Below, piece after piece: positions 26,489 to 37,109 of a stretch of DNA of 64,000 bases. The translations under genes and the position numbers were made by a program. Within the stretch, counting starts at the first letter, position 1; each line of letters starts with the position of its first letter. Location: positions 73,866 through 137,865 of the forward strand of contig NZ_CP095047.1 of assembly GCF_022919215.1 (NCBI RefSeq). The letters run 5' to 3'. The DNA is from Hymenobacter cellulosilyticus. Its GTDB lineage: Bacteria; Bacteroidota; Bacteroidia; Cytophagales; Hymenobacteraceae. Below the pieces are notes generated by a model. It made no database searches, was not told the origin of the DNA, and was given only the letters and a program-made list of their open reading frames with translations.

Positions 26489-28263
26489 CTACTCTACCGC
26501 AAGGATTTGGGTAGCCTGCTGGGTACCAGCCTGCACTCGTAGGGTGTATAGGCCGGAGGTGAGGCTAAGCAAGGGCAACTCATGGCGCAGGCCCGTAGCT
26601 GGTAGGGGCAGAGTGGTGGTCCGTACTACGCGGCCCACTGCATCGGTGAGGATGAGAGTAGCAGTTGGGGCACCTGGCACTGCTGGCAGGCGAATGACTA
26701 CATGGTTAGAAGCTGGATTAGGGTACATGACCAGACCGGGCAATACGCCTCGGGCCTTCGCTACTAGAGTAATGGGCTCGGCCAGAGTGGCAAAAAAACC
26801 AGTAGAAACAGTGGAAGCACTGCTGATAGCTAAAGGTCCAAAGTTGACGTTGGGAGGCTGCACCATGCCCACGACCTGAATACCAGCGCTAGTCAGGGTA
26901 ATAGTGGATAAAGCATCCGTCTGAGGGCCTCCGGCTTGTTGCACCCAGGCCAACCGGCTGGTGACGCCAGCATCCACGAGTTTGGTCACAAACATATCGG
27001 AGCCCCAGCCCCCATGAGCGTATAAGGGCCAAAGGCGGCCGTGGGTGCGGCGGTAGTGGTCGTGAAGTTGCCGGCAGCGTAGACATCTGAACCATTTACC
27101 TTCAGTGCCCAAACGGCATCAGTGGCTTGCCCGCCCAGCGCCTGGGCCCAGCCCACAATGGGCCCGGAGCCAGTGTCGGTGAGTTTGGTAATAAATCCGT
27201 CCTGTGAAGTTCCAGAAGTGTTGGCATTGGTCAATACGGTATTGCCTATGCTGATCGTAGGGCCAGCAAAAGCACCACCCACATACAGATCGGAGCCGTT
27301 CAGAGCCGCGGTATAAATACCATCCCCTTCACCTCCCCCAATTTTCAGGGCCCAAACAAAGCTTGCTGTAGAACCCGCGTCGGTGAGTTTGGCTACAAAG
27401 CCATCCGAAACTGGCGTGGGGCCCTGGGTAGAATTGAGTAGAGTGGTTGAGCCAAACTGCACTGCTTGGCTTAAGAAGATTCCACTGATAAACACACTGC
27501 TACCCTGCACAACCACGCTATAGGCCGCCTCGCTCTCATTGCTACCTATCCGCTGGGCCCACACAAAGTTGCCATTGCTGCCCGTGTCCGTAAGCTTGGT
27601 TACAAAGGCGTCGAAACGTCCTGCGGAGGATAATGACGTGCTACCATACATTCCCGACTGGCCCAGAAAGGCGCCGGTAACATATATGTTGAATCCTTGC
27701 ACGGCTATGCCCAAAGGAAGCTCACTATCGGGGCCACCCGCCCGTTGAGCCCACACAATACTGCTGGAAGAGCCGGCATCTGTAATCTTAGCGAAGAACA
27801 GATCAGCATACTCGCCTCGGGCATTCGTTAAAGTAGTGGTGCCTACTTGCAACGTCATAGACTCAAACTGCCCCACTATATACACCCTGTCTTCATTTAC
27901 GGCTATCGTAGTGACCTTCGCACCTTCCCCACTTTTCCCCACCTGTTGCACCCAAAGGAAACTCTGAGTAACCGGGCTCCATTTAGCCACAAAGCCATTC
28001 TGACCATAACTACTGCCGGTAGTCAAGACGAAACTTCCGATAGTCACGGTACCAGAAAAGCCACCGACGACAAACACGTTGCCGCTAGCATCCACCGCTG
28101 AGCTTTCAACGCGCACGTTGCCGTTGCTAGCCTGATTGGGGTCTAAGGCAAATGCCCTTTGCCAAGCGGGCGCCTGCGCCTGCGCTACCGGCGCGCTAAG
28201 ACTGAAGACCACAAAAAGAAAAACTCCCCAAACTAGGGGAGCAACGTGAGTAGAGAGACGCAT
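26489..28263 (-). pseudogene. Secreted beta-propeller-like T9SS cargo protein (one frameshift)
   Basis: About 590 aa when restored at the C5 run 27009-27013 (+ strand): FGPYTLMGG then WGSDMFVTKLVDAG. The signal peptide begins MRLSTHVAPLVWGVFLFVVF. Six or seven repeats of the type VWAQRxGGxxxDxxxxIAVxGxxVYVxGxF...FVxKLTDxGS resemble SBBP/beta-propeller repeats. The C-terminal T9SS type A sorting domain is MYPNPASNHVVIRLPAV ... GLYTLRVQAGTQQATQILAVE. It is a surface-attached or secreted protein of unknown ligand. Confidence 0.86.
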
Positions 28264-28474
28264 AAGCACAATGAAGTGTGAGTGTATTGACCCTGAGTGG
28301 GAGTTGGAGCAACTGCATTAGGGTGAAAGGTATGGAAAAGCACTAACTCAACTGTTGTGTTAATGGCATCACTACTTAATTAGTCGTAGCATAGAAGCTC
28401 TACTTCCCCAGCTGTGTTAGCACATTCTAGTAGGTTTGAGCACACTACCACTGGCGCCTTCGTATCAAGTTGCA

Positions 28475-28494
28475 GTTCAGCGAAACGGTGGTTT
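28475..28494 (+). repeat. Dispersed GTTCAGCGAAA repeat, copy 1
   Basis: GTTCAGCGAAACGGTGGTTT matches copies at 29278 and 40505 in the same orientation. It looks like an insertion-sequence end remnant. Confidence 0.5.
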
Positions 28495-28506
28495 ACCTTG
28501 CACAAT

Positions 28507-28653
28507 ATGATGCTGTACACTGGAGACTGGGTTGAGGATGCCCTGATGCTGATTTTTTTATTGGCCTTGTTCGTACCCTCGGTCTACTTCGTGTGGTACG
28601 TCTTTACCATGATCCGCCATTACTGGCGTTACCGTCGCAACCGCCAGCGCTGA
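28507..28653 (+). CDS. Small single-pass membrane protein
   Basis: A 48-aa ORF: short acidic N-terminus (GDWVEDALM), one hydrophobic helix (LIFLLALFVPSVYFVWYVF) and a basic C-terminus (RHYWRYRRNRQR). Topology with an inside-positive end supports a real small membrane protein. No family is known. It ends just before the convergent lipoprotein gene. Confidence 0.45.
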   Translation: MMLYTGDWVEDALMLIFLLALFVPSVYFVWYVFTMIRHYWRYRRNRQR

Positions 28654-28670
28654 CGGAGCCGAACCGCCGT

Positions 28671-29194
28671 TCAAGAAAACGGTACTTTGGGAAGCACTTG
28701 CGACGTATCAATCTGCACTCTGCCCTCCCTTTCCGTAATACGCCATTGCAAAGGTTCATAGATAAAATCCGTACGCGTCTCTAGTTTCACCTGGTCTTGC
28801 TGCAGGACTCGGTCAATCTCCTGTTGCAACGCCTGCGGGTGGACTAACTGATCAGGATACTTTGAGTCATAGACAAAGACAAGGTAGCCCCGGTGGCGCG
28901 CCCAAAACTGGGGTAGTGCTGTTGCGTTTTGGGATGGACGCCCGACTGGCCGATGAAGACGCATTGCCCACCGAAGATGCCCATCCAAGTTACCGCGACC
29001 ACCGCTTCCTTTGCCTCTACTTCTGCATGCGCTACTTTCGTGATATACTGCTCAATGTAAGTATGAATCGTTGAGTCGAGTTCTATTTCGTACAACCTAC
29101 TAGATGGAGGCGCGACGGAAGTCTGCTTAGCCTGATCCGTGCAGGAACAAAGAATCACGAACAGCCAGGAGAGCAGGACGGTAGAAAGGCGCAT
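28671..29194 (-). pseudogene. Lipoprotein, unknown (one frameshift)
   Basis: The restored protein is about 174 aa. MRLSTVLLSWLFVILCSC at 29194 is a lipoprotein signal peptide with lipobox LCSC. The frame breaks at the C4 run 28888-28891; one added base joins FGRATG to GYLVFVYDSKYPDQLVHPQ. The remainder is soluble with a C-terminal beta region (TDFIYEPLQWRITEREGRVQIDT). No family is recognised. Confidence 0.7.
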
Positions 29195-29277
29195 AGAAGA
29201 CGTCAATAAGGTAGGCTTCGCCAAGTAAGCAGCCAAGGTAACAGCATGCATCTACCTGTTCCTGTCCGTCTGCTTAT

Positions 29278-29303
29278 GTTCAGTGAAAGGGTGATTTAAA
29301 CAC
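29278..29303 (+). repeat. Dispersed GTTCAGCGAAA repeat, copy 2
   Basis: GTTCAGTGAAAGGGTGATTT followed by AAACAC; the closest match is 40505-40532. Confidence 0.5.
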
Positions 29304-29390
29304 CCACTGGCTTTGAGCTAGGAGCCGAGAATAACCTGCTATCGGTTCTAAAGCGCTACTTTCTAACAAATGAAACCAAAGGTGCCCAGC

Positions 29391-29417
29391 AAATGTACAT
29401 ACATTGTACGTACATTT
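29391..29417. promoter_or_regulatory. Palindromic operator of mazEF
   Basis: AAATGTACATAC and GTACGTACATTT form an 11/12 inverted repeat 7 bp before the antitoxin ATG. This is the usual position for toxin-antitoxin autorepression. Confidence 0.65.
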
Positions 29418-29423
29418 GCTTCT

Positions 29424-29684
29424 ATGAACACGCGCCTGATTCGAGTCGGCAATTCCCAGGGAATTGTGCTACCCAAGAAATTACTGCTGCAGTATCACCT
29501 CAGCGGTGAGGTAGATCTGCAGCCCACGCCCGAGGGGTTGCTCATCACGCCGGTTCGCAAACCCCGCCGCCAAGGCTGGGACGAGCAGTTTCAGCGCGCC
29601 CTTGCCCAGGGTCAGGCGCCGGAGGGTGAGTTGCTGGAGGGATTCTCGGATGAAGCCTTTGAGGAGACGGAATGGCAGTGGTAG
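29424..29684 (+). CDS. mazE: MazE-like AbrB-fold antitoxin
   Basis: An 86-aa antitoxin: SpoVT/AbrB swapped-hairpin DNA-binding part (MNTRLIRVGNSQGIVLPKKLLLQY) and an acidic, unstructured toxin-binding tail (EGELLEGFSDEAFEETEWQW). It neutralises the downstream MazF ribonuclease and represses its own promoter. The start is the ATG at 29424, right after the operator palindrome. It overlaps mazF by 13 bp. Confidence 0.93.
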   Translation: MNTRLIRVGNSQGIVLPKKLLLQYHLSGEVDLQPTPEGLLITPVRKPRRQGWDEQFQRALAQGQAPEGELLEGFSDEAFEETEWQW

Positions 29685-30004
29685 CCGTGCACCGCTTCGA
29701 GGTGTGGCTTGTTAACCTCGACCCGACCCAGGGCAGCGAAATCAACAAGACCCGGCCCTGCGTGGTGCTCTCCCCCGACGAGATGAACCGCTACCTGCGT
29801 ACGGTGACCATCGCCGCGTTAACCAGCACCCAGCGCGAGTACCCTTCCCGGGTGGACTGCACCTTTCAGGGCAAACAGGGGCAAGTGGCACTCGATCACA
29901 TTCGCTCTGTGGATAAAACCCGCTTGGTGCGCCGCTTAGGGGTATTGCCCCAAGCCACTGCTGAGCAGGTATGCGACCGGTTGCTGGAGATTTTCCAGTA
30001 CTGA
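29672..30004 (+). CDS. mazF: MazF-like endoribonuclease toxin
   Basis: A 110-aa PemK/MazF toxin that cleaves mRNA at short sequences. Conserved features are FEVWLVNLDPTQGSEINKTRPCVVLS (active-site Arg in TRPC), VTIAALTS (Thr) and DHIRSVDKTRL. Full length, with no lesion. The start overlaps the antitoxin end by 13 bp, indicating coupled translation. Confidence 0.95.
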   Translation: MAVVAVHRFEVWLVNLDPTQGSEINKTRPCVVLSPDEMNRYLRTVTIAALTSTQREYPSRVDCTFQGKQGQVALDHIRSVDKTRLVRRLGVLPQATAEQVCDRLLEIFQY

Positions 30005-30038
30005 TGGGACAACCTACGCCAGGCCTATGGCCACATAG

Positions 30039-30075
30039 TTCAGGAAAACGAGGGTACTCTTTGAGATGATGAACT
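30039..30075 (+). repeat. GTTCAGGAAAACGAGGGT element
   Basis: Similar to 26419-26456 (GTTCAGAAAAACGAGGGT, then TCTTTG and TT/GAAC). Both copies lie at the 3' end of a minus-strand gene. Possible insertion-sequence end. Confidence 0.35.
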
Positions 30076-30550
30076 AGCAGTAATCCTCGCGAGAGTCCTG
30101 CCACATCAACACATCGGCATCAAACTCTTCTTCATCACAGGCTGGCGGATATTCTACCGCGATATAGCTTTTGTACGCTTGGGTTACGTGCTTGATTTCC
30201 GCCTCTATGGCAAGGACTTGATAGGCATCCGAAATGGAAATACCGAATACGACTTTCCCGTCGTAGGTAAATTTCACAATGGCTGATTTCACGTTTGTTC
30301 GCAACGCGAATTGGTTGTAAAAAACGAAGCCATGGTTCGGGTGCCGCACCGCGTAGGCAATCATGTCGGCAATGGATGTCATCGGCAACTCGATCAGTTC
30401 TGGGATGTGATACTTTTCACTGGGCCATACTTGCACCCATTGGTCTTGCAGCGGCTCTGCTATAGGGTCACGATAACAGAAGTGGCGTAGAAACCTCTCG
30501 ACGGTGGACTGGTCGCGACCCATCGATAGGCCGTAGATGTCGTAGAACAT
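30074..30550 (-). CDS. Hypothetical protein
   Basis: A 158-aa soluble protein starting MFYDIYGLSMGRDQSTVERFL at 30550. It contains a mixed alpha/beta region with SAIVKFTYDGKVVFGISISD and an acidic C-terminus (ACDEEEFDADVLMWQDSRED). No family name is known to me. The DIYGLSMGRD start seems conserved among Hymenobacter-type proteins, from memory only. Single gene, with terminators or intergenic DNA on both sides. Confidence 0.65.
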   Translation of the reverse strand: MFYDIYGLSMGRDQSTVERFLRHFCYRDPIAEPLQDQWVQVWPSEKYHIPELIELPMTSIADMIAYAVRHPNHGFVFYNQFALRTNVKSAIVKFTYDGKVVFGISISDAYQVLAIEAEIKHVTQAYKSYIAVEYPPACDEEEFDADVLMWQDSREDYC

Positions 30551-30735
30551 GGGGAAATATAAGACCAACACACCCTAAGTACAGCTCCCTGTTAAATGGT
30601 GTGCTATGCATTCCTCGAATTGACGCCGGCCCTAGACTCTGTTCACCTAAACGGTCCGAATAGCGAAAGGAGCCAGGTATGACCCTCAGCATGCGTTAGG
30701 TTCTCTTTCTGAACATCCGCCGACAATACGAAACA

Positions 30736-30766
30736 AAAGCGTTCCAGCTATAAGCCGGAACGCTTT
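30736..30766. terminator. Hairpin downstream of the large T9SS gene
   Basis: AAAGCGTTCC / GGAACGCTTT stem with an 11-base loop, flanked by A and T bases. It lies 60 bp past the stop of the 30829-34379 gene. Confidence 0.7.
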
Positions 30767-30828
30767 CGAAACGGTGGAAAAGAACACGCCTGCCTAGGTC
30801 CCAGCTTTTGCAGCCTATACCACCGGCG

Positions 30829-33800
30829 TTACTCGACCTGCAGGCGAGTGGTGCCAGTCCCGCAGCGGATAATATAGATGCCTGGGGTAAGGCCCTGGAG
30901 CGAGATGGACTCTGCGGCGTTGACCGTGCGCAACAGGCGGCCGGTCAGATCCAGCAACTGGGCCACATCGGCCGTCGCGCCTTCCAGGCGTACCTGGTCC
31001 CGGGCCGGATTGGGCAGGGCCCGCAAAGCCTGGCCCTGGCCGGCAGCCGGTGCCGAGAGCACGACAACCGGCGAGTAGGTGGCCTTTCCATCGTGGTCTA
31101 CCTGGCGCAGGCGGTAGCGGAGCTGTTGCCCAGGCCGCACGACGTCTGCATCCGTGTAGGCGTAGGTGCTGGCGGCCGTCGTGGTGCCCCGGCCGGCTAC
31201 CGTCGCTATGCGGGTGAAGATCTGCCCGTCTCCCTGGGCCCGCTCGACTTCAAAGCGGTCGTTCTGCAGTTCCTGGGCCGTGGCCCAGCGCAGCACCACC
31301 GAGCGCTGCTGCACCTGGCCGGTGAAGGCAACCAGTTGCACGGGCAAGGGAGCCGGCACCTGCTGGCGCACCACGGCAAAGGTGGTGCCCACGCGCAGTC
31401 CATCCAGCAGCAGCGGCGAGGTCGAGCTACCCTGGCGCAGGGCCACTGAGCCGATGTTGGCCGGGGACGAGGAGGCCGCTTCCGCGCTGGTCGCATTGCT
31501 GCCGGCGGGCTCCGAAACGCCCGGATTCACGTACAGGCGCGTTTCCGTGCCCGTGCTGCCGAAGTTGTAGCGCACGACCAGCAGGTAGGAGGTGCCCAGC
31601 TCGTACTCGGTCGGATCATACACGGCCGTGGTCCCGCTGCCGCTGACACCAAACTGGATCTTGCCCGTCGTGGCCGCCGGCTTGACCAGCACCCGGGCCC
31701 GGAAGGTCGTGCTGATCGGATCCGGCCCCAAATGGAAGAAGTAGTCGGTCCCGGGCGCGCTGTTAACCTGCACCAGGAAGGAAGCATAGACCGGCGTGCC
31801 GGCCGCCACGGGGGCAAACGTGCGGTGCACGTCCTCACCCGTGCCAGTCAGGGCCGCCGCGTTGCCGCCTGTGGCGTTGTAGTCCGAACGGCTCAGGCCA
31901 GCCGAACTCACCAGCACGGGGTTTGTGCCGGCGGCGCTGTGGGCGTTCCAGCCGTGGTCTGTCAATCGCTCCGCGGCCGCGTAGAGGAAGTTTTCCTCCA
32001 ACAGCAGCTGAGCCGGCTGCTCGGGTGTGGTCAGCGTACGCTTGCCCGGGTCCTGGGTGCGGTAGTTTTCAGCCCCCGTCGTGTTGTCGTCATTGTAGTC
32101 GAAGACGGCAAAGGTATACTCTGTGTTGGGCTGCAGGCCCGTAATCGTCACGCTGGTGGCCGGGCCAGCCGCTACGACATAGATGCCCGGGGCCGGCTGG
32201 TCGCCCTGGCCCACGGTAGAGTTGCCCGCGTAGGTCGTCCCATCAGTGGGCACGCTCAGCAGGTCAGCCGACTGGGTGGCCAGAAACAGGCGCTTGCTGC
32301 CTGTGCCGCCGCTGGCCGTGAGCAGCACGGAGGTAGGGGTCAGCTCGCTGGCCGTGAGCGTCGAGGATTGGGTGGGCTCCGCAGCCAGGGCTACGGGGGC
32401 CGTGGTAAAGGAAATCTCCTGGCCGTAGCTGGTTCCGACCTCGTTAGTGGCGTAGGCCCGCACCACGTAGCGCGTGTTGGGCTTTAAGCCCATCAGTGTG
32501 CTAGTAAAGGAGCCGCTACCCGCCCCGTCCACGGTAGATTCGTCGCTGAGCGTCGGATTGGCCGATGTACTGTAGACCACGCCGCGCTCGGTGACTGTCG
32601 AATTACCCTCGTTGCTAATCGTGCCGCCGGCTGTGGCCTGGGTCGCTGTAATGGCTGTGACGGGGGCCGATTGCACGGTGGCCGGGTAGATGGGCGCCAC
32701 GCCGGTACCCGATACGGTGATGGGCTCTTGCGTGGGAACGTCCGTAGATGCAACTGGCAGCGTGGCTGAATAGAGCTGAGCCAGCGCGGGTACGAAGCGC
32801 ACGTCGATGGTAGTGCCCGGGAGCGTGCCGCCCTGCGGGGTCAGGGTAATGGCGCAGCAGGCGAAGGGGCCGTACCCATGCGAATCTCAAAGCCGGGTGC
32901 TGGCGTGATGGTCACCGGGGCACTCAGGTTCGAGCCGCTGACCACGACTGGCTGGCTGGTGGAAGCCGAGCCGACGTACACGCTGCCAAAGTCCGGCACG
33001 GTTAGGGGCGTAATCGTGAGTACTGCCGAGGGGGCCGTCACGGTCACCGTGACCGGGGCGCTGGTGCCGGCCACGCCACCGCAGGAGCTGGTCGCCCGGG
33101 CGACCAGGTAGTACGTGCCGGCGCTGCCAAAGTCGGCGCCCCGTACCTGGTAGGAAGCCGCGGTGGCCCCACTGATGGGCGTCGTGAAGGGTCCGCTGGC
33201 CGAGGTACTGTAGGCCCAGGCAAAGGAGGCTGGCGCGCTGGCCGTGGCCGTGAGCGTAGCACCCGTGCCGGTCGTGGTCACTGACTGGGCACTGGCCGGC
33301 GCAACCGTTACGGTCACGCTAGCCGGGGCAGCCGTTACGGTCAGGTCGCTGCCGTTGTCGCTGCCCGCCGTGCCGCTGGCCGCGTGCACAACCCGGACCC
33401 GGTAGCCGGTGCCGGCACCGGTACCGGCCGGCAGGGTAGCGGTCAGGGGCGAGGTTGTGCCCTGCCCGATCAGGTTCGTGGTCAGGTCTGCGGCAAAGCT
33501 GCCGGTGGCCGAGGAGAGCTGCACGGCAAACGAGCCGCTGAGCGTACCACTCACCGTAAAGGGAACGGACAGGCTGCTGCCCGTCGTGGCCGTCACGCAG
33601 AACGGGCTGCCGTTGACTGCGCCCGTGGTAAGGGTTGGCGTGCCGCCGCCGCCCGAAAGCGTGGGCGTGAGCACCAGGTTGTCCAGACCCAGGGCCTGTC
33701 CGTTGGTACTGCCGCCGTTGCCCACGTAGGCCCAGCGCAGGTAGATCGTGGCCCCATCGGCCAGGCTTAGGCCCGTGAGCGTGGTGGATTTGTTCGTGCT

Positions 33801-34379
33801 GGTCGGGGGATTGACAGGCGCGCCCGTGGTGGCATCGGCCGGGTAGCTCTGCGTCAGAGTCGTCAGCTGGGTCCAGGTGGTGCCGTTGGCACTGGTGAAG
33901 AACTGCCACTCAAAGGCCCGGGAGCCCAAGCGGTACTTTTCCACGTCGTAGGCGACGGCCAACTCGGTCACGGTCGAGCCGGTCGTGTTCTGCACGGCCA
34001 GCAGCAGGTTGCGCGGGGAGGAGTAGCTGCCCGAGGAAAGAAAGCCAACCGCCCGGTCCGTCGAGCTGGCCGTGACCCCGTTGGCAAAGTTATAGGCTCC
34101 GCCCGAGGAAGTGCTGCTCAGCGCGCCCGTACCGGTGGTACCGGCTGCCTGGGTCGTGGCCGTTGTCCCGCCGCTATAGGTCGGATTCGCGCCCGCCGCG
34201 AGCACAAAGCCTGCAGGTAGGGAAGCCGTGGCGCTGCTGCCCAGGTTGTCAAAGGAGACCGTTACGGGGCTGCTGCTGGTCAGCGGCAGCTGGGCGCGGC
34301 TGGTAAGGGGCAGCCACAGGCTCAGCAACAGACTCAGCAGGGGCAGAAGGCGAACGGCTGCACGGGAAAAAGGACGCAT
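30829..34379 (-). pseudogene. Large Ig-like T9SS cargo protein (one frameshift)
   Basis: About 1,180 aa after one base is restored at the G4 run 32866-32869 (RMGTAP then FACCAITLTPQGGTLPGTTI). The start is MRPFSRAAVRLLPLL at 34379 with a signal peptide. Layout: N-terminal LamG-like or adhesion domain (YDVEKYRLGSRAFEWQFFTS); Ig-like and PKD-like beta domains; an abnormal-spindle-like domain (VPDFGSVYVGSASTSQPVVVSG); an Fn3-like part (ERGVVYSTSANPTLSD ... LKPNTRYVVRAYATNEVG); a second domain containing DYNATGGNAAALTG; the LPVQLVAFTG module; and the T9SS sorting domain (ALPNPARDQVRLEG ... GIYIIRCGTGTTRLQVE). It lies 47 bp behind a secreted nuclease gene, probably one operon. Confidence 0.87.
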
Positions 34380-34425
34380 AGCAACAGGAGCCAAAGAGGC
34401 TGAGAAGGAAAGGAAGGGGACTGGT

Positions 34426-35743
34426 TCATCGCGTCGGACCGTTATCAATGGTGGCTTCCACCAGGTCCTGCACGGCCGTTGGCAGCGAGGAGAGTAGATC
34501 CAAGCCGGTGTTGGCTTCAATGGCATCCACGGAGACACGGTACTGGCCCCAGTTGCTGGTCAGGCCCTGCTCGTTGGGCGTATCCACGGCGATGATGCGC
34601 GTGCCGCTGCCCACGCGGGAAACGTCGTTGTTGCCCGTTGGTAGCACCACGATGACTTTCCAGACCCGGGTGGGCACCTGCACGCGGCCGTTGTCGATGG
34701 TTTCCTTGTATCCGGCCGAGCCCGTGCCCCCCTTGCCGTAGCTGCCCATGATGATGTAGAGCTCATTGCCCTGCTCGACTAGGGTGCGGGCATAATTCTC
34801 CAGCGTGGCCCAGGTAATCTGGTTGTTGTTGGGGCCTGCGGAATCATGTTGGTCATCAGAAACGTGGCCGAGTTGTCGGCCACCGAGCTGGTGCGGTCCG
34901 CCGATGGGGTATTGTGGCCCGGTCAAAGCCCGAGCCCGAGTAGCTGCCGCTGCCGACCTGGTACCAGCCAGCGGGCAGGTCGGGGTCGGCTCGGAAGTTG
35001 TCCTGCCGGGGCGTCGAGCCCAGCCAGACGGGAGCCAGGTACCAGCTCACCCAGGTGGGCTTGCCCTGGTCGCGGTGATAGGAGAGGGCAAACTGACGCT
35101 TGCGCAGCAAGTAGTTGGTGGGCATGTTCACGTCCGTGGCCGCGCCGCTGGGGTTGCCCATGGTCAGGTGGTCGTTGTCGCCCACGGTGGGCGGCAGCGT
35201 CACGGCATACGGAGTGACGACGAAGTCGTCCAGGTTCAGCTGCGCGGCCCCGCCGGAGACTTTGCGCAGCTCGAAGCGCAGGGGGCCGGAAACGTTGACC
35301 GGGAAGGACGCGGTCTGCAGCGTGGTCGCGCTGGCAATGATGGTGGAGCCGACTTTTACCCACGTGTTGCAGCTGCAGCTTTGGCTCTGGTAGTAGAGCT
35401 CAAAACCCGAGCTGGCTTCGCTGTCGTAGAGCGCGTGCTGCACCGTCACGGTAGAGGCCCCATCCGGCAGGAAGAAGTCCATGGTGGCCTTGCCCGTCTG
35501 CGTCAGGCGCAGGGCCTGGGTGCCGTTCTTGCGGTCCAGGACCGAGGTGCCCAGCAGGGCGTTGTCCAGGGTCCAGGAGCCGGTGCTCAGCACGACGGCG
35601 CTGGATGGATACGTGGTCTTGCTGCCCGTCTCGAAGGACTCGCGCGTGGTGGTCTGCGCCACGCTCAGCAGCGGGCTGCCCCAAAGGGACGTGACCAGGG
35701 CGGCCAGCCAGAAGCCACGGGCACGCCGGTACAAGTGTTTCAT
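34426..35743 (-). pseudogene. Secreted DNA/RNA non-specific endonuclease (two frameshifts)
   Basis: A restored protein of about 440 aa. The signal peptide is MKHLYRRARGFWLAALVTSLWG at 35743. An N-terminal jelly-roll-like domain (ESFETGSKTTYPSSAVVLSTGSW) is followed by the NUC1/Serratia-type nuclease domain: YLLRKRQFALSYHRDQG, WVSWYLAPVWLG, then SGFDRGHNTPSADRTS with the DRGH active-site His, and MTNMIPQAPNNNQITWATLE with the metal-binding Asn. The frame breaks at 34918-34920 (GGG on minus) and 34831-34834; adding one base at each gives this sequence exactly. It degrades extracellular nucleic acid. No T9SS sorting domain is seen. Confidence 0.88.
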
Positions 35744-36110
35744 GCAATAGGAAGTAGAAAGTAGCAGAGCAAACGCCCAAGGGCACATCTGCAAAATTAA
35801 CGAGTAGATGTTACCCGAATATTACGCATTTAAGATCACATAGCACTTATTGATCCTAAGGAGCCGCGGCCTTCTTCTGGGACTTGCCCTACCTACCATA
35901 GATCAGTTGCCGTTATTCGGCCGGGATGGACCACCTGCCCTGGCTGCTAGTAGATAGGTCCGATTGGTGGAGGGTATAGAGGAAGCAGCCGCAGCAATGA
36001 GGGTTATGTAGCTAATCCGAACCAGCAGCTATCTTTCCGGATTGAATACCCCTGCTGTAGGTCGGTAAGAGCAACCTACAGTCTGCCTTCTCTGGCAGAA
36101 GTAGCTCTTC
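35744..36110. other. Divergent intergenic region
   Basis: Between the nuclease and HNH genes. Contains hairpin CTGTAGGT/ACCTACAG (36055-36081) and, just after, TCTGCC/GGCAGA. No gene is recognised. Confidence 0.4.
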
Positions 36111-36749
36111 GTGGATACCGTTTATGCGTTCCCAGACGAGATTTTTCGCATGAGAGCTCCTTTGAAAATTGTATTACGCGCCCATTGTCCTCATGGGTAT
36201 GTGTTTTTGCCCGATGACCCGTACTTGGTGAAGAGTTGGGCCGGCCACGTATGCCAAGTCTGCTCGACACCTTCTCCGAGCAGGCAGCGGACTCGCCGGA
36301 ATGACGCGCGGCCACCCTTACCTGTTGAGCAACGGTTCTGGGCCAAAGTGGAGAAAACGGATTCCTGCTGGAACTGGACGGGTGCCTTGAATAAGGCCGG
36401 ATATGGCGTGACTCGCGGCCAGGTCACCCCAGCGGCCCCCAAGGGCGCCGTGCGCAAGGCTCCCTGGATAAGCTACGAGTTGGTGCATGGTCCTGTACCC
36501 GACGGATTACCGCTGCTACACGCGTGCCAGAATCGCCGCTGCGTAAACCCCGCTCATTTAGTGCTTGGGATGCTGCAAGACCGCCCAGCCAAAGGGCGGC
36601 GTAAAGAAGCGAGAACCCATTGTCCGCAAGGGCACGAGTTCACCGCTGAGAATAGCTATTTCCAGCAGAAGAAGCGTTCGTGTCGCCACTGTACTAGTGA
36701 GCGTACTCGTGCGTTCCGTGCCCGCAAGAAAGCAGGGCAGTCGGGATAA
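36111..36749 (+). CDS. HNH endonuclease with flanking zinc-knuckle motifs
   Basis: A 212-aa nuclease. The central HNH core is recognisable: RFWAKVEKTDSCWNWTGALNKAGYG, WISYELVHGPVPDGLPLLHACQNRRCVNPAHLVLG, with the LLHACQNRRCVNPAHL block as the metal/catalytic part. C-terminal THCPQGHEFTAENSYFQQ and CRHCTSERTRAFRARK form a zinc-finger-like module. An N-terminal AHCPHGYVFLPDDPYL...CQVC has the same HCPxG...CxxC pattern, so the module appears twice. The start may instead be Met14 at 36150. It stands alone; mobile-element origin is possible. Confidence 0.82.
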   Translation: MDTVYAFPDEIFRMRAPLKIVLRAHCPHGYVFLPDDPYLVKSWAGHVCQVCSTPSPSRQRTRRNDARPPLPVEQRFWAKVEKTDSCWNWTGALNKAGYGVTRGQVTPAAPKGAVRKAPWISYELVHGPVPDGLPLLHACQNRRCVNPAHLVLGMLQDRPAKGRRKEARTHCPQGHEFTAENSYFQQKKRSCRHCTSERTRAFRARKKAGQSG

Positions 36750-36857
36750 AGACAGACATATTGTTGAATTCACTATGTACTTAGATGGGATAGCCCAACT
36801 CTGTCTACGACTCAAGTAAGCAGTCCCTGCTGGTCTTTCACAGCAGGGCGACGATGC

Positions 36858-37109
36858 TTACGGTAGGTGGTCAGGTAAAATAAGCTGCGGCAAATACAGG
36901 TCTAGGGCCATAGCTGCCGTAAAGGTTCGGAATTGGGGTGGCTTTACGCACTCCTGCTCCAACCAGATTTCGCAGTAGAAGGAACCCATCCAATAGAGGT
37001 CAATTACATAGTTTGCTTCCCAACGACAGGCTAGGTACGTGCCCTTGTCTAGCACATACCGCCCTTTGATGCTCCATGGTAACAAGTCAAACCGATAGTT
37101 CTGTAGCAT
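36858..37109 (-). CDS. Small hypothetical protein, paralogue of 39854-40107
   Basis: An 83-aa protein: YRFDLLPWSIKGRYVLDKGTYLACRWEANYVIDLYWMGSFYCEIW... It aligns by eye with the 39854 gene (YAFRVLPFEQRLAVIWAEGTFLATRWEEENAVNLYHLGTFFAEVY): the pattern Y-F-LP-...-GT-LA-RWE-...-LY-GSFF is shared. Unknown family. The start ATG at 37109 is chosen from that alignment. Confidence 0.6.
   Translation of the reverse strand: MLQNYRFDLLPWSIKGRYVLDKGTYLACRWEANYVIDLYWMGSFYCEIWLEQECVKPPQFRTFTAAMALDLYLPQLILPDHLP

Noticed and set aside
30808..31449. Long + strand ORFs opposite the T9SS genes (also at 17697, 31732, 34805)
   Set aside because: These are antisense shadows of GC-rich cargo genes with clear domains on the coding strand.
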